Assembly: GCA_019843655.1 (NCBI GenBank)
Contig: JACDQD010000003.1
Coordinates: 1,862,925-1,926,924, forward strand
Reading direction: 5' to 3'
Source: Lethocerus indicus
Taxonomy: Eukaryota > Arthropoda > Insecta > Hemiptera > Belostomatidae
DNA length: 64,000 nucleotides
Below, piece by piece: positions 24,800-36,606 of this stretch (its first letter is position 1; each line of letters starts with the position of its first letter). Both the position numbers and the translations under genes were made by a program. The notes beneath the pieces were generated by a model. The model was not told where the DNA came from. It made no database searches and saw only the letters and a list, made by a program, of their open reading frames with translations.

Positions 24800-27700
24800 T
24801 GAAGACCTTAATCTTCTAGTTCGGAGATAGTGGATTGCCGGAGAAAAACCCTTCCTGCGAATTATCTGACGTAATGTCCCCCAGAATGCCTTAAATTTAT
24901 TATTTCCATTACCCGGATATTATTCTAGACAGCATAGAAGAGTTTCTATGTAAAATTTAACAGGTGAATTGTGGACTTAGAGAACCGGTGACAAATAATC
25001 GCGCGTGATATTAGGTCATCTTATTTTATTCATCCGGATGTGAATATCGCAACAAAATTTATTAACCACCGTCGAGTAGATGCGGTGTTTTCCTGTCAAC
25101 GAAGGCCGGCGATTTGTTCGAAGCCAATTTGACGAACCCGAATGGCATAATTGAAAAAAATTGAGACCCCTAGTCGAGTGCCGCGGAATGTTTGGCGTAT
25201 ATTAACCTTGGCAGAGTTCCCTCGTCGCCCGCTCGAGAAAGGAGACATCAACAAATGTTTACGACCTTTAAATTGTGTGCTCTGCGCGAGTAAAATAAAC
25301 AAAAATGGAGATATAATAAAAAAATGAGCATTCCGTAATCGTAACAAATCGACAGAGTTCGATGTTTGTAACTGTATTTGTAGAGGAAACGGCGGGCTGC
25401 TGTGGTTAAATGCCGTCCCCGTCGGACCAATTTGGCGTAAGTTCAATATTATTGTCGGCTGACGGAAGCATCTTTCCGCGATGCTTGTCTGGTTATTGCT
25501 ATCTGAGCCCGGTAGTTAAACCCAAGGTTGGACGGATCAAAAAACATATTTCGTTCGTCCCACTGAATATATAGTTTGCAAACTTGGTGAAATACGTCGC
25601 TTTCAGTTTATAAAAAGGAGTATACGGGGATTCCCCGAGAGACTAGCAGCGTCCCGATTTAAATCTTTCCATTCAAAACTATCCCGTCACTCCAATCCCT
25701 TTTAGAAGCAAGAGTACCACGAATGGGTGGATTCAATGTCAAAAGAACATTTGTGTTATCAAATCTCACTGAATATAATTTAAAAAATTGTAGTCGTGAC
25801 TATAAAATTAAAATTTAAAAAAGATAACAATTTATATAAATAGTTATCTAAAGGATACTAAAACTCCTTTGTTTGGTGGTAGATTTATATTATTTTTGTC
25901 CTCGAAAACACGCTGCCTTAATCCCTTATTTATTATCAACTGCGTAATGAATGCGTTCTGAGAATGTTCCGAGTTGTCGCACTCAACTGAGGTTCCCCCC
26001 TGTCCCGTTCCGCTTTCCGTCCTGAGCTGAACACCGGGAGAGGGTGGCAATAAATTTACACATTACGAATAGAGAGCGGGAAGGAACATATTTCAGTTCC
26101 TCGGCATAAAAGGGGGAATTGTATTGGAGTCAAGTGGTAGATTTTTCCGTTCGAATTTTCTCCGTTTTCCGCGTACCGCGCGCCTCTCACCTCGCCGTCC
26201 TGGCCGCCGGCCAGCTCTCGGGGGGGATTTTTTTTGACACCTACCCGACGTTTCCGCGACAAGCGGTTTCCTCTTGGACCGGCACCGCGTTTTTAATGAC
26301 CAGAAGCCCGCGTCGTTTTAGTCTACCGGCAGCTATTTATCTTGTATTCTTTCCGAATTGCGACTCTAATTACTTCATTCGAGTATATCCGTACTAAGAG
26401 GAAAAATCCGCTGGCTTTCTCAATTTTTTGAAAATGTTATTTACTTTGTATATTTAAATCTCGTTGCCACTTCCTGTCGGGCGTCCGTAAGGAATATTCG
26501 GGATGTCGGGAGTAAATGGGGTCTGGACCGTAGTATTAGAACGGTGAGTAATTTGTCATATTTTCCTATGGCGAGGTCACGCACAACGGGAGAGTCATTG
26601 TAGGTTATAATTTCATTTGCGCACAAATTAAAGTAGTCAAATAATGAAATGCGATCGGAAACAAAAGCGCCCGGCATTAACCGAAACATGTTTCACTGTG
26701 CTCTGTGTTATGCATCACACAACGACGTCGGCCATTGTCCATGGCGATGGGCTGTAACAAAGGTAGGTTTTAAATATTGGGTACAAGAAAAAGAAGAGCG
26801 GCACGCCGAGATATTTGGGAGGGCCAAGGAGGGATGGATGGTGGGTGGGAGGGGGGGAGTGGTTTGTGGTCAGCGACCCGCCATAGGGACTCGAACTGCC
26901 TCCTCCTGTTCGGGTTTCGGTTTGAGGAATGCAAATTGGCGTCTACCGGTTGCGTAGCCAGGTAGAGCACGCCTCCGGACGCTGCTTCCCACTCACACCT
27001 CTCCCGTTACTCTCACCTTACTTTATTCTCTCGGAAGGAATCCTTTTGAATTTCAACTTAGGAATATAATTTTACCCAATGAAAGTAGCCACAAAACGGG
27101 AAGGGGGGACATTATATAATAGCGGTACAATAACAAGGTTTATTGCCAATCTGGTTTACACGAATGTATAATTGAATACCATTCGGGTTATTCTCTCCCC
27201 CTTCAGAGGTGCTCCGGTTTCTAACTGAAGTATTGGGAAGGACTTCTGTAAATAGCCTCATTACTACTATTAGTTCAGTGCATGAATAACCCGAGTAATT
27301 GCAGTCATTCCGCAATTATTCCTATCCGCGGAATTGTGAATTATTCCGACCGGTAATAAAACGGTCGAGTCCGAGTAGGTCGCGTGCCAAATTTGCTCCG
27401 GGGAATAATATCCGGGGACTATTGGCCGGGCTGGCAGGGTTCCCGTCGCCGGTACCCGGTCGCGGCCCGGTACGCGGGCCTAACAAGTAACGCTTAAGTG
27501 ACGATCCGCCCGATAATCACTATCCAACAAGTGTAGTTCATAAGTCACTCTAATTTATCCCCCATCGGCTTCCCCCTAATGTACGTTCCCTCTCCCCCAA
27601 CCCCTCGCTATCCTCGACAAATATAATATTTTTAGAGGTTACCTACCAGCCCCTGTATATTACAACCCTTCCCCAGTTCTACTCACCTCTGGCACTAGCT

Positions 27701-30700
27701 TCAGAAATTAGTCCCATCCCCGCATTTATTGTCCTGTTTACACGTTCTAAGTACATAACGCTTTATTGACTTGACAAGGGAATGATAGGTTTGCAATTTT
27801 CAGAAGCAGTGACGTCAAAAAGTCGTATTTATTTTGTCTACTTTTGTACAATTGTCATGACATCCTATGATGACGGTCCTCCTTTTGATTGTACTGGATT
27901 TCTGGCCTGCGAAGTTCTGCGGGTGGTAGAAACATGCTTTCTGGACCACTGAACTCCACTAGATCAGATAATTTATGCGCGGGGGATTTCAAGATCGTGG
28001 GCCGAGCGAAAACACGAAATCTACAGAATGACTGTGGCGACAGAAGGTAGAGGGGCGGGTCGGATACGGAAGGGTTGGGGAGTGGAAGACACAGGACCAC
28101 CGACCAGACACCGGAGAAAGAGGAAGTGAAAGGGACCGGTTAATGGATACCATTTCCCGCCCAACTTAATTGCGAGTCGAAAAGTGAATCCGCAGCAACT
28201 TAGTTAAGTCCGTCGCTTAACTAAGTCCCCCGCTGACTTATTCCACGGTGGGGGGAGGGGGGGAATTGAACCGACCTGTAGGAAGGACATGTCGGGTAAT
28301 TAATTTCCATTGTAATGTCCCCTTGCCTCTGGCCCCCTCCTCTTCACTACCACTCACCGAAATGCGGGCCCTTTCAGTTACCGTTTCGAATTTTACCCAA
28401 AATTCTCCTTCTATTCCACATCGATTGATAACGTTGATTTTTACAATGGAGAAACAATGTACAACAGACCAATTTACGGTAACCGGTTTACGATTGCTCC
28501 ACTGTCCTTAATTATTCACTCATACTTTTGTATGCTGATCAGATATGTTCATACCTACACGATACATAAAAAAGCAAAATACGTTTATTTGTTCGCACTT
28601 TTCAATATTTTTATGACTTCTTTTTGAACTGCTTAGAACACTGAAAATAATTTGTATTAGTAATGAACGGAGAGGATCCTGGATCGATCCCCGGACTATT
28701 AACGAAACTAAATCTTGATGAATAAAAAAAACGTTAAATAATTTCAGCTTAATTAATAGTCATTCTTTATAGCAGTTAATGCTGTTTATTTTGTAAAGGC
28801 GAAATAATTATTCCTTAGAAAGTTGCTATAAGCATATAAGCTACATATAAATAGTCTAATGGTCAATTGGAAACGAATGGAAATACATATGAGCTGGGTC
28901 TCAGGACCCGTTAATATACACCAGTGCACCTCCTGTATCCCCGCTGGGGGAGGGAGATAGGGTGAGAGAGAGTGGAAGAAAGTTGAGAAAGGAGAGAGCC
29001 GCTCTGGGCCAATGTAAATTCAAATAAAAATAGCGTCTGGCCCGCCGGGCGAATGTAATGGAGATTAAGAAAAGGTGTTCTGTTTATTGTTCTGTGCGAG
29101 TTGCGATGTCGGGTTTAGAAAACAAAACAAGGCGAAAAAACAGAATTAACCTCGTTGGCAAGAGTTAATAACGCCGGGTTGGGGAAACCCGGTATGAATT
29201 AGAATGTTGAGCGGGGGCGGGGGCGGCGTCGGGGGCGGCCGCCGTGAGTCATCCTTATTAGTCTTAATTACAGCCGGCCTCCCTCCTTTTAACGGTTCAA
29301 GTTTTACTGGCTCCTCTCCCGTGTCCTCAGTAGAATTAATCTCTACAGGCCCTTTAACCGGCTTTCATTTTCGCATTAACGAGAACAATGATATCGCCAC
29401 CTTTTTTCCCCGCTTTCGGCACACTCTACCTTATTAAGGTCGGTCTGCGATTTGTTAGCTTGAGGATAAAAAAAAATTAACGCTCCCTCTGATCGCATAA
29501 TTCAACATATCGATAGTAGACGAAGTTATAAAATTCCCGTTTCCTGAATTTTCATTTCTGTCTCATCCCTCCTAATTCACTCGAGTCACTTGAGCGATAT
29601 CTTGTTAATAGTTCAATTTCGTAATAGCAAACTAACAGTTCTAATGTTATCGCGGATATCGCTTCATCGGTGTTGTAATACTGGGTATGTGAGCGGATCT
29701 CAAATGTGTACGCTGTGTGCCAAGGGACGCGGGACGGAGGTCATGCATTGTGCATGACACAGACACACACGCACAGCCGGCATCAGTTTCATCCCCTTTT
29801 CCCAACAACTGGCTAACTGAGCCTGAATTTTTCATTTGTCCGTTTGTCGAAATGTCTTGTTGTAAGACACCCGCAAATGGTTGAATATTGCTTGTAAAGA
29901 CTAGCGATTAATCATCGTTGTGGTAGACTAACATAAAATGGCTGTCCGAGTTCCTCTAAACAATTATGAATGCAGATAATAAAAAACTGCAAATATAATT
30001 AGTATATTGTTTATCATACTAAATTATTGTTACGCCTGTCAATAATACGTTAACTTGGTATTTTAGGCTATGCCGTAGTATATTTAGGGAAATATAGTTG
30101 AATATGTTTTGTTAAAAAAATGTGTAATTATTCTTCGGTATTAAATCTTCATTTGTAATTGATTAGAGCCGGGATTGATTGAGTTACTTTACCGGGAATC
30201 TAACCCTCATAGGATCCCGATTACAGTTGAAGTTTAACCCTTGAGTCGATACTCATTATCCCATTGTGACACCACTAGCAGAGTAGTGTATTCCACACCA
30301 CTTCAGTAGTGTATTTCTTGTGATCATCTGTGCCCCCTCGTTTCGGCTGCCCAACATCTTCTGTAGATTTAAGTCCGTACTTAGGTGAGTCCTCTGAAGC
30401 TTGTTGGTGTGCATGATCACTGCACATTAATTATGGAGAAGGTAACAACTACTACAGTATTTTTTGTTAATAAAATCGAGTTCCTAAGATTAATGGTAAT
30501 TTTTCAATCATTTCACCCCACTGAAAATGATTAATAAAGTCTTAGCTTCCCTATTTTTTTATGTAATATTCCTGGAATTTATAAATAACGATCGGAAACT
30601 TGATCCATTATGCACGATTCAATTCTGTCGGATAACGACATAGCCGATATTTCGACTGTATATTTTGAATGGAAACGGTTGTGAACAAATATTCGACTAT
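24800..30700. other. Non-coding stretch, no gene seen
   Basis: Mixed AT-rich and CpG-rich sequence. A GC-box-rich patch (GGGGGCGG repeated) lies at about 29210-29245, preceded by a small CCGGGTT/AACCCGG hairpin. Open frames of up to 116 codons have no recognisable domains. A single perfect hairpin at 28198-28226 is listed separately. Confidence 0.5.
28198..28226. repeat. Perfect 11-bp inverted repeat (hairpin)
   Basis: ACTTAGTTAAG (28198-28208) is the exact complement of CTTAACTAAGT (28216-28226), with a 7-base loop. It may be a footprint or binding-site pair; too short for a microRNA precursor. Confidence 0.88.
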
Positions 30701-30759
30701 AGGACAGATTGGGTTAGGACGACTGGTTTCGGTGTCCCGAGCTCAATGGGAGTATTGTC

Positions 30760-30806
30760 CCCCGGTGACGTCATATCCTTTCCCTAATTGGCGGCCATCT
30801 TGGGGT
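30760..30806 (+). promoter_or_regulatory. CRE plus YY1-like module
   Basis: TGACGTCA (30766-30773) is followed 18 bases later by GCGGCCATCTTGG (30791-30803), one base off the YY1 consensus GCCGCCATNTTGG, with TAATTGG directly before it. Element types and order resemble the module at 9790-9860. In animals such pairs mark TATA-less promoters. A CA repeat begins about 25 bases downstream. No first exon could be assigned. Confidence 0.33.
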
Positions 30807-30828
30807 CACCCATGACCCCCCGAACAAG

Positions 30829-30869
<41 letters not shown>

Positions 30870-30870
30870 A
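30829..30870 (+). repeat. (CA)n microsatellite
   Basis: About 17 CA units, then GACACAGAG. It begins just after the CRE/YY1-like module. Confidence 0.97.
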
Positions 30871-33800
30871 GAGGCAAAGCACTGGTGTACAGAAGATAAC
30901 ACCTCTTCGGGTAACGGCCACACATTTATTACCGACGATTTTAGGATCTTAGACGCATCGTCCAAACCTCAGTTTGCACGACTTCTAAAGCCGCTATCGA
31001 GTATTCTAAACTCAATTAATTATTGTCGAAAAGTATAAATAGATGGTCTAAATCGGGCTATTTAGGTCTAGGCTATACCATTGTCAGTAGCATTCCTGTC
31101 TGCGGTCGGTAACTGACTACACTGGCAAGGTGGAATACTGCATGGCGAGGAGTAATTAAATTCTAAACCGTTGAAACAGATACTGTATGGACGAGGCAGA
31201 GAATTTATTAATGTGACTCCTGTTTTATTGCCCCCCCCCGACACTACGGTGTCGATATTTCGCAACTTTATCGGTCCAGAAATACACTTTGGCTCCGGCC
31301 GGGAGTTAACTTCTATTTTAATGTTGTCATTCCGAGGTATGCACCAAATCCAAATAGGTAGTGGCCGATATATATTTAGTTGTCGGGTCGTGGTAGGGCT
31401 GCCCGCCTTGAGTGCTTTTGCTTGTCCCCGCGTCGTTAAACGTTTGATTTGCCAAACAGACGGCGGCCATATATCCAGCCGAGCTCGTCCTCATCTCGCG
31501 GCCCCCGCCACCTTACCTTCTCTCGCCGTTCCACCTCAATCGCTTATTTCTTGCTATTAAATTTAAGAAAAACAAAAGTATTCATTACTATCACCGTTTT
31601 TAGAGTTACTTATATTCGCTATATTGAGTTACACTAATTTATCATTCGTGTGAAATGTAGTGACGGTAGGAGTGTAAAGTCAATATTAATCGGGCGCTGG
31701 ATACCTCACTCGATAAGTTCAACCCCGCACTGAATTGCTCTTACGGGTTCGTTTCCCGGTTAATAAAGATGTAGTTTCAGCAGTGCTAGCGTGGATATAT
31801 ATTTTTTCAATATATAACACGTTGAGCGAGCATCTATTTTGTTCTAAATCCTTTACGTGAAAAGGGTTGGTCCGGGGGTGGGTTCATCACAATTAGTCCA
31901 GTTATTCGGCCATTTTACTCGGTTTAATTTAAATTTCAAACGAACGGGGGACTAAATTAATTGCAGTGACAAAGTAAGCAACGTAACGAAGGCTTTAGCG
32001 TAGGAGAGTCGAATAGGGCCGGTGAATTATGAGCGGTGTTTTACAAGCCCCCCCCTCTCTCTGCAGTCCATTTTAATCCGAACTGCAGTTGACAGTAATT
32101 CCCGAAAACCGAACGAACAGGTGGCCCACCGGAAGTGAGTTTAACGATCGGTGATGGCCGGGGGGGGGGAGTGAGAAATGGGTTGATTTAATTGTAAAGT
32201 TAAACAGTTGAAATGGGCATAAGCCCCGTGTGTTAATCTAGGTGAGCCGTGGTCATAAATCCACCGGGCCCGGGGCTTTATGTACTGCCGCCCTTTAACC
32301 TCCACCGGGGGTGGACCCACCCCCACCACACGGACAGAAACTGAAGGGTGGCCGAAGGAGAAACTTTAACATCGGCTTAGTCGTTCGATAAATATTATTA
32401 CGATTTATCGCTTGAGGTTATAAATAATTCGGATAGAATACTGCTTAGGACCTTTCTGTACTGAAACAAAATTATTACCAGACATCTGTTCATGTAGAGG
32501 GACTAATATATTTAAGGCCTTCGCCCCAAAATAGACCTAGTTAATACAAACGGTCGCTCAAAGAGACAAAAATAGTAATTTCAGAAAGTCCTAATTGGTA
32601 TGGAGTGTCCTCTGTTGTTTGTTATTCTGTATATTATGGTATTAATACTAACATCCTGTACTACTTCTTAAATTGAATTTTTCTAAATTTTAATTTTATT
32701 TTTTGTATCCCATCTTGTACTGGAAATAAATAAATAATTATTTTATCAGGACTATTATACTATTAATTAGGATCTAGTAGGGAACAAGAATTGAATCTGT
32801 AAATCTTCAAGCGAAATTGTTTCCTAGTGATAAGAAAATGTAAAAAGAGTAGTTATCCAAGCAATATTTATTCATCGGGATTGCAAAAAAATTTCTCCGC
32901 GGATATTACATATTAATATTATTTGGATGTTAATAACAAATATGTAGGTTACGATAGAGCCCTTCTTAATCATTCGCGCATTTTACACAGACACGAGGGC
33001 CAAAACCGCTATCGAGACTGTGGCGCGGGCCGTTCGTACACATTTCAGCCGAGCTCGAAGGCACGACCTTTCGTGGCAGAATTCACTTCAGTTTTCCTAG
33101 CGGCGTGAATTTATGTTCACGTCGTCGGTCGGTCGGGGCGACGGGTTTTTACCTAATGAGCATCGCGTCCAAATCGAAAACCCGGTGCCGAGGTTGAGAA
33201 GAACCCGACCATAAATCAAGTTCCCCCCGACACTGTTTGTTACACGTTTGTTGGCCGGTTACCATTTTACCAGTTATACCGTTTTACCTAATTAGAAGGG
33301 GGGGCGAGTACTTAGGGGGGAGGTGGGAGTCATCCCGCGTACTCTCGGGGCGAAAGAGAGGGTTGTTGTCAGATTAATATAATTTTGCCTACCGCATCCC
33401 GCCCGTTTAATGGATGGCCCCACTCTCGCCGGTCGCTTAATTCGTTACAAAATTTAACGCGTTTTCGGCGGTCCCCCAGACCTAGGCTCTGAAGACTATA
33501 CCTAGTCAGGTTGTAGTACCACTACTGTAACATGTTCTCACGCTTCGGGAAATCCTGAGTTCGCCGTCGGATGTTCGGTTTCGGTTTAATTACCGCTGAG
33601 ATATTAATTCTAAGAAGATTAAAGATACGGGCGACGTTCAAAAGCGACAATTGTAATACGATTATATGCGTCCGGAGCCGTGTTCTGTCTCCAATCCTTT
33701 ATCTTTTGATCTTGAACCTAGACCGCTTTTAGGGTTTCACCATCGTCAGTACCATTCCAGTAGTACTGAGGTACGAATCCTGTCATCATTGTTACCGCAC

Positions 33801-34060
33801 TAACATAGCTAACATTGGTAATACTAAACAGACCATTAGGGCTGCGTCTTTATAAATCTTTAATAAAATTAATTTGTTAGGTTAGCCTTTTTATCTGACT
33901 GGTCGACATAAAAAATATTAGCCGTTTGAATGGCAGGTGTCTTTGGATGAACCAGGTCGGCAAAGGCCAATCCTCGCCTCCGCACATTTTCAAAAAAAGA
34001 AAAAGGCTACTGTGATGTTTCTTCCGCCGTCGGTAGACAATCGTGGTGGGACAGGAATCC
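30870..34060. other. Non-coding stretch, no gene seen
   Basis: AT-rich with C- or G-runs near 31231, 32050, 32160 and 33299. The longest open frame (31171-31560, 129 codons by the most generous start) spans a CpG-rich patch and has no domain. A weak B-box-like string lies at 31738-31754. Confidence 0.5.
31690..31760 (+). other. B-box-like string, possible tRNA-derived relic (weak)
   Basis: GGGTTCGTTTCCCGG (around 31739-31753) resembles a tRNA T-arm/B box with flanking paired GGG/CCC. No convincing A box or cloverleaf is visible upstream. Confidence 0.15.
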
Positions 34061-34074
34061 AAGATAAAATTTAG

Positions 34075-34265
34075 GTAACAAAGATTCGCTGGGTGAAACT
34101 AGCGGTAAAAACTAATAGATAAATGATAAAGAAATAAAGAAACCATAGTTTGAAAAAATGATAAAGGGGAAATAAATTAGTTCGGACCGTGATTTTAAGA
34201 ACCAGTCTCAGAGCAGTTTTAGAGCGAAACTTTTTCACTAATGCCAACCAGTATAGATGAGGTCG
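34075..34265 (-). repeat. Family 2 dispersed repeat, copy D
   Basis: Reverse orientation. Read on minus it carries GAGCGAAAC-complement (GTTTCGCTCT), the CTGGTTCTTAAAAT-like segment and GAACTAATTT, then CTATGGTTTCTTT and GCGAATCTTTGTTA. The last two blocks match copy B (CTATGGTTTCTT and ACGAATCTTTGTTA) but are separated by extra AT-rich sequence here. The shared order of blocks makes common descent likely. Confidence 0.6.
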
Positions 34266-35024
34266 GGTAGCCTCAGGGTCGCTAAATTGAATTTCGACTC
34301 GAGTGGTCAACCTCCCCCCTACCTCTGTACACAGAAACAAATTAATTTTTCATTACACATAGTGGCCCAACCTGGTACTATATCCTCCCTGAAACTGTTT
34401 TAAAACTCATAGCTTAAATCAAAACGCGTTTTCATACACCTTCAGCCTCCATTGTCCATATCTTTTTTTTACGACGCTAACTACAATAGTCCTAGTGGCA
34501 CGTTAATGGTTACAGGTTTATTTTTACAAATAATAAATGTATAGTTCTACATAACTGTTCATAATGTTCCTATTAATCGCCAGAATTTTATAGTAAACAC
34601 TCGTTTGCAATACTAAACGCTCCTAGGACTGCACGACTGTGGTTTGATAATTTATAAAAGGGTTTGCAAGAGTTAGAGAAATTACGGTTATTTGATTTCT
34701 TATTGCAATCAGTTCAAATTTGCATTCGCTTGATCTGCTGCTCCTTATTGTTTGAGATTTATTACCACCAGGAACTCGAGAAATATTTAATTCATAACAA
34801 CATAACAAGGCCGGTCCCTCAGCTGCAACTGAGGAAGTTAGATGTGATTCATTTCGTACATTTCCGCAATCCGTTGTCCACGTGCGTCAAACGTAGAATC
34901 CGCGTCGAGAACTTTCTAGCATGTCACAACATGTTACCGCTGTATATAGAAATAGGTTTGAAGTCATGCGTGAAACTTTGAGAATGGCTGACAGAACCCA
35001 AAAAATAACAACCGAGGCAATTAA

Positions 35025-35319
35025 CAAAATGGCGGCCTGCCGACAAATATACAGAGTCATAAAATTTAATCGCTCCAAACTCGGATCTTATATCAAACGT
35101 TTGGGGGAGGTCGATTTCCCATTTTGTCCGCTGGAAACACCCCTCCCCACCGTTCCCCTTTATTTTTTTGTCATAAAAAGCTGGCGGCGAACGATTTTAA
35201 TTAGTTTTGGCCGAGGGACCGCGCCGAGGAACCGGCTTTCGTTTAGCGCCTTGTTTTTTTATAATTGCCGAAGCCAAAGTTTTCGGCCCACAAAAGGGCT
35301 CCGACGGGGCTTTATTTGA
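35025..35319 (+). other. Exact YY1-type site overlapping a favourable ATG and a 96-codon open frame
   Basis: CAAAATGGCGGC at 35025-35036 matches the YY1 consensus CAANATGGCGGC exactly. The ATG at 35029 sits in a favourable start context (A at -3, G at +4) and opens a frame to a stop at 35317-35319 (begins MAACRQIYRVIKFNRSKLGS, then low similarity to anything known to me). YY1 sites that contain the start codon occur in real animal 5' ends. The frame also extends upstream of this ATG without a stop, and its length is within chance. Confidence 0.2.
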
Positions 35320-36049
35320 CCCGGACCCCGAGGACCCCAAAAAAGCGGGCATTCGCGGATAGGCTTAGGCTGTGAATAAGGCTGTGTGGGGGGGGGTGTG
35401 TGGAAAACAAAACAAAACCCTTCACGTTGATTAATTTGCGGAAGAGGGACTCAATTGAGAGAGATTGCAACGATTTTGCTGCCCGGAAAGTCTCAGTTTT
35501 CAACTGTGCATCGTTTAAGCGTTTTTAGGACGCGGTAGCAAGTGTTCACAGAGCCCGTTTTAATATTTTCATAAGTTTCGAACTGTGGCTCATTTAGCGG
35601 CGGACCACTTAAGAAAAATTGTTTATATGGTACAATTGTCTGTATCTAGTCTGCGATCGACAAATTTACGTGAAGTAACAAAACAACTACCACAAACAAC
35701 AGGCTCAATGAGCTTCCAATATGAATAATCCCCTCTCTTTGCTCCTTCTAATTCCGCGACCTGGAGAACTGTAGGAAGTGCCCTATAAATAACCACTTAC
35801 TCAAGTGTTAAGGCACGATTTTGGCCAGTTATAAAGAGGATAAAGTGGCGTTGAATTCTAATTGGACATTGTGCGAGGCATTCTGTTGTTGGCCGGGTGT
35901 TCTGCGCGAGGCAACTGACCGTGACGATCTTCCCCATTTTGTACGGCTAATTGAGCGCGTGCTTTCATATTTTACATTAAACGCTCGGAGTTTTATATTT
36001 TTTGCCCGAACATTAGTCCCAGAAACTGCTCCCGCAGCTAAAAATTCTG

Positions 36050-36079
36050 CTCAGTTCTAATTCTAATTCTCAGGTGAGT
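36050..36079 (+). promoter_or_regulatory. Recursive-splice-like site
   Basis: A pyrimidine-leaning tract ending AATTCTCAG (to 36073) abuts GTGAGT (36074-36079), a consensus donor. The acceptor tract is interrupted by AA pairs, so it is weaker than the site 490 bases downstream. All three frames just upstream contain stops, so an ordinary coding exon ending here is unlikely; a non-coding exon is possible. Confidence 0.27.
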
Positions 36080-36540
36080 TCTCCTGATAAATGGGAAAAA
36101 GGGGGAAAACCAGTGGGTTCTCCTCCGTTACTCTTTATTATTAATAGTGCTACTCGAACGTCAATGTCGCTTATTGAGTTTTATAGTTGTCATAAAACGG
36201 TTAGTAAAAAAAATACCGTAGCCCGATGAATTCTCACTGTATCACTGATGATGGCGAGAAGACGAGTGCTTTCTAACTTAGAAAAGATCACAGACGACTG
36301 ATGTCGAAAGATTTATAATATCAAAACTTTCGCATGCCCCCGTAACAAGTAGGTTCAGATTTTATCTTATACACCTACTCGTGAACTAAATCACGCTTTG
36401 TGCAAATTCTATAAATCAGTGGGTAGCGCAGTGTGGAAAGATTTAAAGTCCGAAATGCACTGCGAATAATGTAGTCCGACATTTTTCCGACTCCGCACGA
36501 CAAAGTCGGCCGCGACAGTTCTAATTCCGTACTGATATTA

Positions 36541-36606
36541 ATTTTTCTGCTCTTTTTCAGGTGAGTTATTGCCTTGGCTCAACTCAGTTGTCGCTCTTGC
36601 GTAAGT
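36541..36606 (+). promoter_or_regulatory. Strong recursive-splice-like site with 40-nt cryptic exon
   Basis: TTTTTCTGCTCTTTTTCAG (36542-36560) is a near-ideal acceptor joined directly to GTGAGT (36561-36566). A second consensus donor GTAAGT is at 36601-36606, giving a 40-nt segment 36561-36600. This is the exact layout described for recursive splicing with a short RS exon: acceptor, regenerated donor, competing downstream donor. One reading frame of the segment is open (ELLPWLNSVVALA), so a real 40-nt microexon is the main alternative. Either way it points to a plus-strand transcript. Confidence 0.5.

Noticed and set aside
26880..27000. GTAGCCAGGTAGAGCACGCC, D-arm-like, and a B-box-like string on the opposite strand
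   Set aside because: The two elements are on different strands, so they cannot form one tRNA.
30360..30392. CTTAG followed by GTGAGT
   Set aside because: The donor is good, but the preceding sequence is not a convincing polypyrimidine tract, so I did not count it as a ratchet site. The same applies to ATAG|GTGAGT near 47251 and TTATTAG|GTACAA near 16851, where the donor half is weak.
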